Under the pieces are notes generated by a model, which did no database searches, was not told where the DNA came from, and saw only the letters and a list, made by a program, of their open reading frames with translations. This document shows, piece by piece, positions 1 through 11,641 of a stretch of DNA of 64,000 bases. The stretch is from positions 32,627,001 through 32,691,000 of the forward strand of contig NC_091671.1 of assembly GCF_042453785.1 (NCBI RefSeq), read 5' to 3'. A program made the translations under genes and the position numbers. How positions within the stretch are numbered: the stretch's first letter is position 1; each line of letters begins with the position of its first letter. This DNA comes from Malus domestica (lineage: Eukaryota > Streptophyta > Magnoliopsida > Rosales > Rosaceae).

Positions 1-492
1 ATTTAAAATCACACCAGTAATTCTACAGCCTTTGAATTGAAAACCAAACCCTAAGTCAGTTAAATCAATTCATCAATAGAAAAATATGAATCATACAAAA
101 GGAGAAACGATAAGAGTAGATTAAAAAGAAAAAAAAAATGAATTTTGCTTACCATGGAGCGTTCATAGTTGGATGAAGTAGAAAATAAGGACGACTGGGA
201 GAAAACGAGGCTGGGAGAAAACGAGAGAAATAGAGATGGCATGAATAGGGAAAGAGAAGAAACTGGAAAAAAAAATTAAAGGGATAAATGTCAATTAGTT
301 TAGGATTAATTCATTGAAAACTTAAGACTGGGAATTGAAGTTTTAACAAAACTCTCCCTCCCTTTGTAATTCCACAGCCGGCAATTCTCCAAAAAAAATC
401 CAAAATTAAGCTCCCCATCCAGCTAAATAATTTTGGCACAAAAAAAATTTAATTCAAACAAATAATATTAGGCGCAAAATACTTAAAAATTA
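1..492. other. AT-rich non-coding DNA
   Basis: I see no gene here. The stretch is AT-rich, and the one short minus-strand reading frame near 60-242 has low-complexity Phe/Leu/Ser composition without a recognisable domain. It could be the remains of another repeat, but no paired ends were found. Confidence 0.4.
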
Positions 493-1843
493 GGGAAAAT
501 TACACAAAACTACCTCAACTATGGGTCGAACGACACTATCATACCTCATCTTTTAAAAATGACAATGTCATACCTCATCTTACGAATTTGTGCCAATGAC
601 AGACCTCTGTCAGTTTTTCTATTAATTTCTCTGTTAAATGTTGACGTGGTTAAAGACGAGACCCACCCACTAATCCAATTGGATTAAAAAATAATAAAAT
701 ATATTTTTAATGATTAAATATTCAAAAATAAAAAAACTAAACAAATAAAAAATGCCTAGGGATGCGGACCTTCCTTTCTTCCACCTGCATCAACCCTTTT
801 CTCTCTCTCTCTTCTCTTTATCTTATCATGCATCTCTCTCCCACTCTAACTTCCTCTTCTCTCTGCAACCACAGGCGTCGAGGCCAGCGTCCACCAACTC
901 GCCATCTTTCTCCTTCCCACGGGGTCCCAGGCGTAATCGTGCACGAGTTGGCGCAAGGAGGCGGCGAGGTTAGAAGCTTGGGGTGGAGACAACGGGTCGC
1001 GGCAAAATGCAAGGAAGGAAATAAGGGTTTGGGATAGGGAGTTGAAAGATGGGCCTGGGAGGTGGAAAGAAAGGGAGAGGGAAGTGGGGATTTTGGAGGA
1101 GGAGAGCAGCGGAAAGAGGGAGGAGAAGAAGGGTCTGAAGGCGAAGATAGTGGATAAGAAAGGTGGGAATGAGATGAGGGTTTTGACGTCCGAAAGGAGG
1201 AGGAAATCGAGAGGTCGAGAGCAAAGCCAAATCAATGGGGATGATTACGATGGACTAACGATGGTCAAATATGCTGTGAATGGGGATAGGTGTGGGGTCG
1301 ACGGCGAATCAAACGGAGGAGAGAGGTAGGAGGAGAGACTGGGTGGAGAGAAGGTAGGAGGCTGATGGGTGTGTAGGAGGGGAAAGGGATCTGGGTGTGG
1401 GTTTGGTATTTTTTTTTTTTTTTTTTTTGGTGTGGGATCTGGGTGTGGGCTTGGTTTTTTGGTTTCTTCAGGGGGGTGGTGAAGATGGAAGAAGAGAGGC
1501 GGCGGTGGGGTGGTGAATGAAGGTTGGGTATGGAGGGACTAGGGGAAGGATAGGTCGGGTTGGGAGGTGGTGGTGAAGGAAAGACGAGTGCGAGTGGGGA
1601 GAGGGATGGATGAGGGAGACCGCATCCTAGAGAGAGGAGAAAGAGAAGAGAGAGAGGGTGGTGGAGGAAGGTTGGAGGGACGGGGAAAGGTTTGGTGGTT
1701 GTCGAAGAGAAGAAGTAAAAGGGTTGGTGCGGGTGAAGGAAGGGGAAGGCCGGATCCCTTAGGCCACTTTTTAGTTTTTTAATTTTTGAATATTTAATTA
1801 TTAAAAATATATTTAATTATTTTTTAATCCAGTTGGATTAGTG
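493..1843. mobile_element. TIR DNA transposon remnant, right end truncated
   Basis: Positions about 664-742 and 1768-1843 are long imperfect inverted repeats, running from the motif ACTAATCCAATTGGATT into an AT-rich arm. Outside the left arm, 493-663 has the look of a non-autonomous Mutator-like terminus. The matching outer right arm is missing because LINE sequence begins at about 1844, so no target duplication can be tested. The interior is GC-richer and strongly strand-asymmetric (see the purine-rich entry). No transposase is visible. Superfamily assignment is inference. Confidence 0.6.
1020..1765 (+). repeat. Purine-rich (G/A) strand-asymmetric tract
   Basis: Over roughly 740 bases the plus strand is dominated by G and A, with many GGAGG, GAGAGG and GGTGG runs and a T homopolymer at about 1408-1428. 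The short frames inside it are rich in Arg, Gly and Glu only because of this composition, and I do not regard them as genes. Confidence 0.7.
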
Positions 1844-4800
1844 ATAAGTGAGCAAGGGTCGCTGTATCTCCATTGGCACCCGGATACAGTGTTAAATGAG
1901 CAAGGGGGCTATAGAAACTTCTTTTCGAACGACTCCACTCAAAGTTGTTTGGGAGCATATGCTCCTATCAACTTTACACGGGACACACAAAAGAAGTACT
2001 TTGATCCTATTAGACGGGGAAGGGTGAAGAAGCTAGGACAGAAGGGTAGAGTTCAAGAGAGCAAAATGCGTTTAGGAACGTGGAATATAGGAACCTTGAC
2101 GGGAAAATCTATGGAAGTAGTAGAAGTTATGGTGAGGAGAAGGATAAATATTATGTGCCTACAAGAAACTAAGTGGGTTGGTCGTAAGGCAAAGGATCTA
2201 GAAAACTCAGGGTTTAAACTATGGTATTCGGGCACAAATAGAACGAGAAACGGTGTTGGCATCATCGTGGACAAGACCTTGACACAAGATGTTGTAGATG
2301 TCAAGAGGGTAGGAGATAGAATCATGGCAATCAAGATTGTAATAGGACAAGAACTTATCAATGTGATTAGTGCGTACGCACCTCAAGTAGGGTTGGATAC
2401 GAGTTCGAAGGAGAAATTTTGGGAAGACCTTGGAGACTTGGTGCAAGGAATTGCTCAGACGGAGAAGTTATTTATAGGAGGAGATTTAAATGGACACGTG
2501 GGCAGGGAGACAGGCAACTATGGAGGTTTTCATGGTGGCCATGGTTTTGGGGAGAGAAACGAGGATGGGGAAGCTATCTTGGATTTTGCAATGGCATATG
2601 ATCTCTTCTTAGCCAACACCTTCTTTAAGAAGAGAGAAGAACATGTGATCACCTACAAGAGTGGATCGTCAAAAACACAAATAGATTTTCTTCTAATGAG
2701 GAAAGGGGATCGTATAACTTGTAAGGATTGCAAAGTTATACCAGGAGAGAGCGTGACTAATCAACATCGCTTGTTGGTGATGGATGTACATATCAAAAGA
2801 GTGAGAAAAAAGAACAAGACTTGGAAGTGCCCAAGGACTAGATGGTGGAATCTAAAAGAAGAAAAACAAGCCATTTTCAAAGAGAAAGTAATCACCCAGT
2901 GTGTGTGGGATAGAGAGGGGGAAGCTAACCAAATGTGGGATTCCATGGCTAGTTGTATCCGAAAAGTAGCAAAAGAGGTATTAGGAGAGTCCAAGGGCTT
3001 TGCCCCACACCAAAAGGAATCTTGGTGGTGGAATGAGGAGGTACAAGCAAAGGTGAAGGCTAAGAAGGAATGTTGTAAAGCCTTATACAAGGATAGGACC
3101 GATGAAAATGGTGAAAGGTATAGAAAAGCGAAGCAAGAGGCGAAGAAAGCTGTGAGAGAAGCTAAGTTAGCGGCTTATGACGATATGTATAAGCGACTAG
3201 ATACCAAAGAAGGAGAGTTGGATATCTATAAACTAGCTAGAGCAATGGAAAAGAAGACAAAGAACCTAAACCAAGTGAGGTGCATCAAGGATGAGGATGG
3301 AAAGGTTCTTGCTACAGAGAACGCGGTTAAAGACAGATGGAAAGGTTATTTTCATAATCTTTTCAATGAAGGACATGAAAGGAGTGCTTCTTTAGGGGAG
3401 TTGAGTAACTCAGAAGAGTGTAGAAACTACTCTTTTTATCGTAGAATCCGGAAGGAATAAGTGGGTGTAGCTTTGAAGAAGATGAAGCATAGAAAAGCAG
3501 TAGGCCCAGACGATATACCAATCGAAGTGTGGAAAGTTTTGGGAGAGACAGGTATAACATGGCTCACTGACCTTTTCAATAGGATTTTGAAAATGAAGAA
3601 GATGCCGAATGAGTGGCGAATGAGCACTTTGGTGCCTATCTACAAGAATAAGGGCGATGTACAAAATTGCATGAACTATAGGGGAATTAAGCTAATGAGT
3701 CATACAATGAAGCTCTGGGAGAGAGTCATTGAGCATAGATTGAGGCAAGAGACACGGGTTTCGGACAACCAATTCGGGTTCATGCCAGGGCGCTCAACCA
3801 TGGAGGCAATCTATCTCTTACGAAGATTGATGGAAAGATATAGAGATGGGAAAAAGGATTTACACATGGTCTTTATAGATTTGGAAAAAGCGTATGATAG
3901 GGTCCCAAGAGACATTCTTTGGAGGATTTTAGAGAAGAAAGGAGTACGAGTAGCATATATCCAAGCTATACAGGATATGTATGAAGGAGCAAAGACTGCC
4001 GTAAGAACTCATGAAGGACAAACCGAAAGCTTTCCCATAACTGTAGGATTACATCAAGGCTCATCCTTAAGTCCTTACCTTTTTGCGTTGGTAATGGATG
4101 AGTTAACAGGACATATTCAAGGTGATATTCCTTGGTGTATGCTTTTCGCAGACGATATAGTGTTGATAGATGAAACTCAGGAAGGGGTAAATGCAAAGCT
4201 TAACCTTTGGAGAGAAGTGTTGGAATCTAAAGGTCTTCGCCTAAGCCGATCAAAGACAGAATATATGGAGTGCAAGTTCAGTGCAAATGGAGGCCAAAAC
4301 GAGTTAGGGGTAAGGATCGGAGATCAAGAAATACCAAAGAGCGACCGTTTTCGTTACCTAGGATCTATCTTGCAAAAGAACGGAGAATTAGATGGAGATC
4401 TCAACCATAGAATACAAGCTGGATGGATGAAGTGGAAAAGTGTATCCGGCGTGTTGTGTGACCGCCGTATGCCACTGAAGCTCAAGGGAAAATTTTATAG
4501 GACGGCAATAAGGCCGGCGATACTGTATGGCACAGAATGTTGAGCGGTGAAGCATCAACACGTACACAAAATGGGTGTAGCGGAGATGAGGATGCTTCGT
4601 TGGATGTGTGGGCACACGAGAAAGGATAAGATTAGGAATGAGGATATCCGGGGTAAAGTAGGAGTAGCCGAAATTGAAGGAAAGATGAGAGAAAATCGGT
4701 TACGGTGGTTTGGACATGTGCAAAGAAGGCCTACTGACGCTCCGATTAGAAGATGCGACTATGGGACAGAAGTTCAGGGCCGAAGGGGCAGAGGAAGACC

Positions 4801-4920
4801 TAGGAAAACTTTGGAAGAGACCCTAAGAAAAGACTTAGAGTACTTGGATCTAACGGAGGACATGACACTGGACAGAACACAATGGCGTTCTAAGATTCAT
4901 ATAGCCGATCCCACTCAGTG
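1844..4920 (+). mobile_element. LINE (RTE-type) with endonuclease and reverse transcriptase, inactivated
   Basis: A single reading frame, broken by stops, encodes an apurinic-type endonuclease followed by a non-LTR reverse transcriptase. The endonuclease spans about 2065-2790, with TWNIG, QETKW, GGDLNGH and the terminal QIDF and NQHRLL blocks. The RT spans about 3460-4300, with [37 protein letters not shown] and the catalytic FADDI at about 4147-4161. A C-terminal region rich in basic residues follows to the stop at 4919-4921. The frame is interrupted at 3458-3460 (TAA) and 4541-4543 (TGA). In both cases the same frame continues immediately, so each looks like one point mutation. The usual (TTG)n tail is absent: sequence after 4920 is foreign. 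It has broken the right arm of the TIR element before it. It is probably dead. Confidence 0.9.
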
Positions 4921-5181
4921 ACTTGGATTTTCCAAGTCTCCAACCGAGAAGTTTTCCTCACTCGGGAAATTAAGGGAACACTACCTCAACCTATATGCTC
5001 CACTCACAAAGCTTCAACATACAAGCTTCAACAAAAGAAAATTCAAAGAACTTAGCGAAGATGGCTTTGGTGTATTTAACACAATACGTTGAAATGAAGG
5101 AAAGCTTATTTATTGATATCCCCGATAAGTTACAAATATGTACATATACTTGAGTCAAAATAAACAAACAAGAGGGAGCCT

Positions 5182-5862
5182 TCACAAAGGTTGCTTAGGA
5201 GAAGTCTCAGCAGTCGGTAGAGCCCCAGAAAGAGAAGGCACCGGAGAGGGATCATTCGGAGCCTCAGTATTGGACAAAACCCTAGAAGGAGGAGGCATCA
5301 GAGATTGATCATTTGGAGCTTCATTACGCGGTACAGCCCCAGAAGACGAAGGCAATAAATGCCTTTGGAACAAACCCACAAATCTCTGATGATCAAGTAA
5401 AACCTGACTATCAGATTCCTTCATCTGGTCAAGCTTCCTCTTCATGTTTGTAGCATAGTCATGTGCGAGTCGGTGCAACTGTTTATTCTCATGCTTGAGC
5501 CCTCTAATCTCCTGTTTGAGACTCATCACTTCAGCCGCCAATGATTCAACTTGGCGGGTTCGAGCAAATAGGCGTTGGGCCATATTAGACATAGAACCTG
5601 CACACTGAACACTGAGAGCCAGAGAATCCTTAACAGACAACTCATCAGACCGTTTGGAAAGTAGTCTGTTATCTTTGGGAGTGAGAAGGTTCCTGGCCAC
5701 TACCGCAGCGGTCATATCATTCTTCATCACGGAATCCCCAACGGTAAGAGGACCAGTAGGGGAGACGAAGGATGGGCGCCATATGTTGTCTGGAGAAGGC
5801 GGGGCTGCCTCTTCAACAAGGTTCAAGTCAAAACGACGGTCGGAGGGGCCAGACATTTTCAA
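5182..5862 (-). CDS. Coiled-coil protein encoded antisense inside a retroelement
   Basis: An uninterrupted 226-residue frame starts at the ATG at 5862; a second Met lies two codons in. The N-terminal third is charged and Pro-rich (FDLNLVEEAAPPSPDNIW). Residues about 95-165 form a heptad-like coiled coil (SLAAEVMSLKQEIRGLKHEN and following). The C-terminal 50 residues are repeats of APNDxxxxPxxSxxL. No catalytic motif is visible. I remember proteins of this type only as uncharacterised repeat-associated ORFs in Rosaceae, and assign no function. It lies inside a repeat whose LTR-like end points the opposite way, so it would be an antisense ORF of the element. The intact frame in otherwise degenerate surroundings is notable. 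Confidence 0.5.
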   Translation of the reverse strand: MKMSGPSDRRFDLNLVEEAAPPSPDNIWRPSFVSPTGPLTVGDSVMKNDMTAAVVARNLLTPKDNRLLSKRSDELSVKDSLALSVQCAGSMSNMAQRLFARTRQVESLAAEVMSLKQEIRGLKHENKQLHRLAHDYATNMKRKLDQMKESDSQVLLDHQRFVGLFQRHLLPSSSGAVPRNEAPNDQSLMPPPSRVLSNTEAPNDPSPVPSLSGALPTAETSPKQPL

Positions 5863-6510
5863 AGGTGTTGAAGAGAGAAGAGGTCGGACAAATCAAGATC
5901 TTAGAAGTGCAAGAATGGAGCTTCTACTGGTGGATATTCAAGTGTGCTTTGGAACTTAATGTCAGCCCCTATAAAAATCTGCACTCGACGAAGCTTCAGA
6001 AATCGAAGAGGCGTCTGCTCAGAAATCGAAGAGGCGTTTGCTTTCTCAAAAGCTGGGCTGCTCAGAGATTCTCAAAAGCTGGGCTGCTCAAAGACCACAA
6101 AGGCCGATCTCAGAAATCGAAGAGGCTTGCTTTCTCAAAAGCTGGGCTGCTCAGAGACCACGAGGGCCGATTTCAGAAATCGAAGAGGCACCTACTTTTC
6201 CAGCCTTGTCAGCACCTGTCACACGCACACTCAGCTTTGCGGAAATTATGGGCATTCTGTCGAAGATTTCTGGCGAAGTAGAAAGCACATGAATCGTACC
6301 GTTCAATCACCCACTTCACACATGCAACAGTAGCTCATGGGTACCACAGATAACTTTGCCAAAGTTCTCTGACAAAGTTGAGACACGTGAAGCTTGCAGC
6401 TCCCACTACATCGCTCTGACCAAGAAGGGTAAAAGAATTGCAAAGAAACAACACTAACAAAGTTTAGACACATAAATTTTGAAGGTCTAGCTACCATATT
6501 ATTACCCACA

Positions 6511-6946
6511 AGGGTAAAGGAACAGTACCACTGCTGGATAATTGGAAAGTCCCGGTGTGTCAACCTCTGTGCTTCGTGGCAAGGTAGACTAGCAAACATG
6601 CCCAACCTTTACTCACATTCGAGAAAACACTCCTAACAAGATTGCTTGCTCCAAAATCGAAGAGGCACTGCCCTCCGAATCTCGAGAGCCAGACTCCCAA
6701 CATGATTACTTTCTCAAAAATCGAAGAGAGGGTAAAGGAACAGTACCACTGCTGGATAATTGGAAAGTCCCTGTGTGTCAACCTCTGTGCTTCGTGGCAA
6801 GGTAGACTAGCAAACATGCCCAACCTTTACTCTCATTCGAGAAAACACTCCCAACAAGATTGCTTGCTCCAAAATCGAAGAGGCACCGCCCTCCGAATCT
6901 CGAGAGCCAGACTCCCAACATGATTACTTTCTCAAAAATCGAAGAG
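6511..6946. repeat. 218-bp tandem duplication, two units
   Basis: Units 6511-6728 and 6729-6946 both start AGGGTAAAGGAACAGTACC and are nearly identical. They are followed to about 7045 by shorter repeats of the block CTCAAAAATCGAAGAG ... CGAATCTCGAGAGCCAGAC. The duplication lies inside the partial LTR-type element. Confidence 0.85.
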
Positions 6947-8475
6947 ACACCGATCTCCGAATCTCGAGAGCCAGACCCCCAGCAGGATTGTTTTCTCAAA
7001 AATCGAAGAGGCATCGTTCTCCGAATCTCGAGAGCCAGACCCCCGACAGGTCTGTAATCTTCACACACAACATCAGCTTTCCAGATACCAAAAACCACTT
7101 TTTCAAAGTGCTCTGACAGAGTTAAAACATGTGAAGCTGGCAGCTCCCACTACCGTGCTATAACCAAGTAGGGTAAAGGAATAGCATTATTACTTGATGT
7201 TAGGGAGACTCCTATATATGTCGACTTCCATCCCTAACGGACAGGCAGACCTGCAAAAATGCTCAACCCTTTCTCTTATCTGAGAGGGCACTCCCAACAA
7301 AGCCTTTCGAAATATTCAGCTTTTTTTCCCCCCGATAATACCTCTATAAACAAGCTATACTAGAGCAAGAATATCTCATATCATCAGGGTTAAAAGCAAG
7401 AGTATCCCATATCATGCTTTTTCCCTGTCTTTTCCTTTGGCCTTGTTCTTACCTGCAAGACAAGGAGAAAGAGAGCAATCAGTCAGCACTTGGAATCAAG
7501 CTTCCAGCCAGGAACTGACTGCCTGGAACCCCTTACCTGATTACTTACCTGGCATTGCTCTCGAGTACTCATCTTCAACATCTTATGCTTCCAGGGAAGA
7601 TACCGCATCTGCCTGAGGAACAGATAGGGCAAGTGAGAAGGATACAAGGAAGCATGTGGAGACAAGCGTAACAGCACACGTGCCGATACATCCACTACTC
7701 TATCAAAAGCAAAAGTATCCCATATCAGCAGGGTCGAACGTACTCTAGATTTGATGGACTTGTTTTGACCCTCAAATTCTTCAGTCGGCCTCATACTCTG
7801 GAGGAAACCAGAAAACCCTCCAGCCCAGTTCAAGAATAAGCCTGTGGAAAGTTACTTCTTCAAAAGCAAAAATATCCCATATCATCTCTCCTCATTTTTC
7901 TTCTCTTTATCCTTCATGCTGCCTGCAAGATAGGGAGAATGTGAACAATCAGCCGGAGCTCTGATTGCTTACCTTGTCTGTCACCTCTTTCAGCAGATCC
8001 CCCAGCTCGGCGACTTGGGGGACTCCTACTACATGGTTTGTATCTCGCTTGACCAAGCATGAAACTACAAGTAAGCTTCAAGTGAAATTGATACATTACC
8101 TTGTGCATCTCCACCAGTTACAGATACCACCCCTGGATGGAGGAAGAGTACTTCCAGAGAAGATGCCACATCTACCTATGAGACAGATAAGGCAAGTCAA
8201 GACGATACCACACTCCGGTACTTAGAAGTTTCGTGGCTACGAGATCATTCTCCCACAATTTTTCCTAATGTTATTTGTACTAAATCATTCACTTGTACTT
8301 ACTAAAAGAGAGCTTGAACCTATGTACTTGTGTAAACCCTTCACAATTAATGAGAACTCCTCTATTCCGTGGACATAGCCAATCTGGGTGAACCACGTAC
8401 ATCTTGTGTTTGCTTTTCTATCTCTATCCATTTATATACTTATCCACACTAATGACCGGAGCAATCTAGCGAAGA

Positions 8476-9091
8476 TCACAAAAAGTGACCGTTTTCGCTA
8501 CCTAGGATCTATCTTGCAAGAGAACGGAGAATTAGATGGAGATCTCAACCATAGAATACAAGCTGGATGGATGAAGTGTAAGAGTGCATCCGGCGTGTTG
8601 TGTGACCGTCGTAGGCCACTGAAGCTCAAGGGAAAATTTTATAGGACGGCAATAAGGCCAGCGATGTTGTATGGCACAGAATGTTGGGCGGTGAAGCATC
8701 AACGTACACAAAATGGGTGTAGCGGAGATGAGGATGCTTCGTGGGATGTATGGGCACACGAGAAAGGATAAGATTGGGAATTAGGATATCCGAGGTAAAG
8801 TAGGAGTAGCCAAAATTGAAGGAAAGATGAGAGAAAATCGGTCCCGGTGGTTTGGACATGTGCAAAGAAGGCCTACTGACGCTCCGGTTCGAAAATGTGA
8901 CTACGGGACAGAGGTTCGGGGCCGAATGAGTAGATGAAGACCTAGGAAAACTTTGGAAGAGACCCTAAGAAAAGACCTGAGTACTTGGATCTAACGGAGG
9001 ACATGATACAAATGAGCGCAATGGCGTTCTAGGATTCATATAGCTGACCCCACTTAGTGGGAAAAGGCTTTGTTGTTGTTGTTGTTGTTGT
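8476..9091 (+). mobile_element. LINE 3' fragment with (TTG)n tail
   Basis: From about 8483 the sequence repeats the C-terminal coding part of the LINE at 4339-4920 with scattered substitutions and frameshifts. It then continues through CCACTTAGTGGGAAAAGGC into a tail of about six TTG units at 9068-9091. Such (TTG)n tails are typical of plant RTE LINEs. The copy is 5'-truncated. It overlaps the first copy by about 580 bp, so the two are separate copies, not one LINE split by an insertion. Confidence 0.85.
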
Positions 9092-9970
9092 GTTTACTAA
9101 GATCTGCACCAAATAAGGCTAAAAAGCTCACAAGTATTGATCATTAACCAAATTAAACTCATCAACCTTTGATCTGACAGTGTTTTGTTAGAATCTTCAT
9201 GATGTGCTACTACTTGTTATTCACTTTATCTTTTTTGCAGAAAAAAGTTTGCATTGTATTTCTCATGAATCCTTTCAATTGAAGTACGAAAAAAAAGCAA
9301 CTGTTTTTAGATACTATCATCCTACTGCAATTTCATCTTTCATACCTTAATCTTCCTTTCAAGTTTGTTAATGACACCATTTCTTTCCAGATGGGATTCA
9401 AATCATTGGCGTATACATGTTTTACAATCCTTGCTCCTGACATTGCTTTTGGACCAACCCCAATGAAAACATCACCAGTCAACAGCAAAGAAATATAACC
9501 ACATGAAAGTAAACAACCCAAAATCTCTCTTTTACTAAGGAACAAAACCTTCTCTAGTGTCAGGGATTGAATGGGTTCAACCTGGCCTTTTGTTTAAACT
9601 CACATTACTACCTTCAGAACCATATAACTGCCCTTTTGGGAATCTTTTGTGTTTTGTTCTCAATCATGCTGCTCCTTGATGTTACTTTTCTCATGAATTT
9701 TTCGCAGGATTGTTGAATTGAACTTCTTCTACAAATCAATCTCTTAAACACTTTCCTAATTATTATTGGCATTATGTCTTTGTTTGGTTGTTATGAAAGA
9801 TCTCGTTTCACTTGCAAAGGTTAAGATGGTATATCATGTTGGTTTTAAAAAATAAAAAATAGATAAAAAAATTAAGCTATTTAGCATTGAATTCTTTACT
9901 CCATCCAATACCCTCTGCCCTATATATTTAATTATTTATAGCTTGATGAATTCTAAATAATTAGAAAGGT
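9092..9970. other. Intergenic DNA with one pseudogene exon
   Basis: Apart from the TRM5-like exon listed separately, I see no gene, repeat boundary or structured element in this AT-rich stretch. Confidence 0.4.
9346..9476 (-). pseudogene. TRM5-like tRNA (guanine-N1)-methyltransferase exon, frameshifted
   Basis: The minus strand reads GDVFIGVGPKAMSGARIVKH followed by VYANDLNP, the S-adenosylmethionine-binding region of TRM5-family tRNA m1G37 methyltransferases (family usually DVFAGVGP...YANDLNP). After the DLNP block the similarity jumps to another frame, which reads ERNGVINKLERKIKV, so a frameshift or deletion lies near 9392-9400. That frame ends in AAG followed by GTATGA, which looks like a retained 5' splice site at 9345. 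This suggests a genomic, not mRNA-derived, copy. No neighbouring exons were recognised. Family recognition is from memory of the motif. Confidence 0.68.
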
Positions 9971-9978
9971 ATTGCAAT

Positions 9979-11496
9979 CAAGGAAGAAAATATCGATAAT
10001 ATCGGCGATATATCGCCGATATTATCGGTTTTTTCCCCAACCGATATTTTAAGTGGTATCCAAGGGATTTTCGTCAAAATATCGCGATATTATCGATAAT
10101 ATCGATAATATCGCGATATTTTCGATATTATCGCGAAATTCCGGAATTGTGCAAGTCGGAGACGAACGCCGGAGCTTCTACAGCTCCGGCCGACTATAAA
10201 AGACCTCCTCCATCAGAACCTTGAAGGGGAACTGCGGATCGGCGGCGACTCGAGATCTCCACCCATTAAGAAACATACCCAGAACTCCGAATCCCGAAAC
10301 CGACGATGACGACGAAGACGAGTCGTCGGAGTTCCCATCTCCGCCCCGGCTCCATCCCCAGATGTTTCCTCCCGTTCCTGCGCCGCCACCGCCGCTGTTC
10401 CCATCTCCGCCCCGGCTCCATCCCCAGCTGTTTTTGTTTCAAAGAAAAAAACGAAGGTAAAGCCTAGATCTGAGAGGAGTGAGAGAGAGGTAGGGATAGA
10501 TGAACATATGATTTTGTTTGGCTGAGAAAGAGAGTGATGTGGGCAAGAGAGAGAGAGAGACACACGGGTAGATGATAGAAATTTGTGTGGTGTGGGTGCG
10601 TTTAGGGAAGAGAGAAAGATGAGTGTGGATGTCCCGTGCTTTTGTTTTCAACGGTAAAGCAACTCGTAATTAATACATTCATCTTTTTAGTGCCGCCGGT
10701 TAACAAAAAAAATTGTTTTCAACTTTTTTTCGAACTGCATTATTATTCGAATTTGATATTGGGGGTGAGGTGCCATATTTATTGGACCGTCAGTTTTGAT
10801 ATTGGGGGTGAGGTCACCTTCCATGGTTGATATATGTACACCATGCAATTTCTTCCATGGCATAAGTCTTTGAGAAGTAATAAAATACTAATATAATTGT
10901 GTTTTTTTTTTTTTTGGAAACTAATATAATTTTGTCTTTAAAACACTAAGGGGATTCGAACCCTTCCTATTTTACTCCTTCAACACCTTGACCACTATAT
11001 CACTTATGTTTTTGTGAAAATATGCTAAAATACACCTACTCTACACATAAAGATGATGAAAATAGTGAAAATTTTGAACCTCATAAGAACTCTATGCGGT
11101 ACTAAGTCACTCATGTATCTTACCATGCAATGTATAAAGTGTAAAATATTGTACTAATTCATTATATATAAACGATTATGGTGTGTTTAGACTTCTTTCA
11201 TTAATTACTACATATTTTCTACACTCACAATGTTTGTCAGCTCGCTATATAATCAACTTGATAATGTTAAATCCATCATGCAATGCATTTCATTCCAATT
11301 TTTTGTGACAAACTAATAGATAATTGACTAAATAAACATCCTGCAAAGTTTCAATAAAAATTTCCAAGTTTTTCTTACAATTTCCGTGGTTTCCATGTAA
11401 TTTTTATCGATATCGATATTATCCCGATATTTCCATTGATATTTCCGTGTTTTCGGACTACCGATATTTCTGATATTACCGATATTTAATACCTTG
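9979..11496. mobile_element. hAT-like non-autonomous transposon A
   Basis: The element starts CAAGGAAGAAAATATCG, ends in the inverse CGATATTTAATACCTTG, and is flanked by a perfect 8-bp direct repeat ATTGCAAT (9971-9978 and 11497-11504). An 8-bp duplication is the hAT signature. Both ends carry arrays of overlapping palindromes built from ATATCG, CGATAT and ATATCGCGATAT. No transposase is present. The middle (about 10140-10470) is GC-rich and may be captured sequence. Confidence 0.85.
10221..10460 (+). other. GC-rich Pro/Asp-rich open frame inside hAT A, possible captured exon
   Basis: This 79-codon frame contains an acidic run (ETDDDDEDESSEF) followed by two copies of FPSPPRLHPQ, the result of a tandem duplication of about 33 bases separated by a Pro-rich linker. 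The base composition differs sharply from the AT-rich transposon ends, as expected for captured gene sequence. I do not recognise a source protein, and translation is not shown. Confidence 0.3.
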
Positions 11497-11641
11497 ATTG
11501 CAATGATAGTGGTTGTTGCAGGAATTGAAAGTGATTAAAAAAATTTCCGAAAATATCACTTTACTTTTTGAACTTTAATTTTCTTTAATTAAAAACTATC
11601 ATACTTTCTTTTTAATAAAAATCCAATAACTAAGCTCCGAC

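Larger units (their letters stand above)
4921..8475 (+). mobile_element. Partial non-autonomous LTR-type element between two LINE copies
   Basis: This segment holds no gag-pol but has an antisense coiled-coil ORF (5182-5862), short direct repeats around the motif AAATCGAAGAGGC, a 218-bp tandem duplication and repeats built on ATCCCATATCAT. Its right end (about 8340-8471) reads like the R/U5 part of a plant LTR in plus orientation. The stretch from GTGGACATAGCC to CATCTTGTGTTTG is clearly related to the LTR U5 at 37598-37645. No left LTR or target duplication was found, so boundaries are inferred from where the LINE sequences stop and resume. Confidence 0.5.

Noticed and set aside
752-1782. 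Several short frames on both strands in the first TIR element
   Set aside because: They arise from pyrimidine- and purine-rich composition; no domain or codon pattern supports them.
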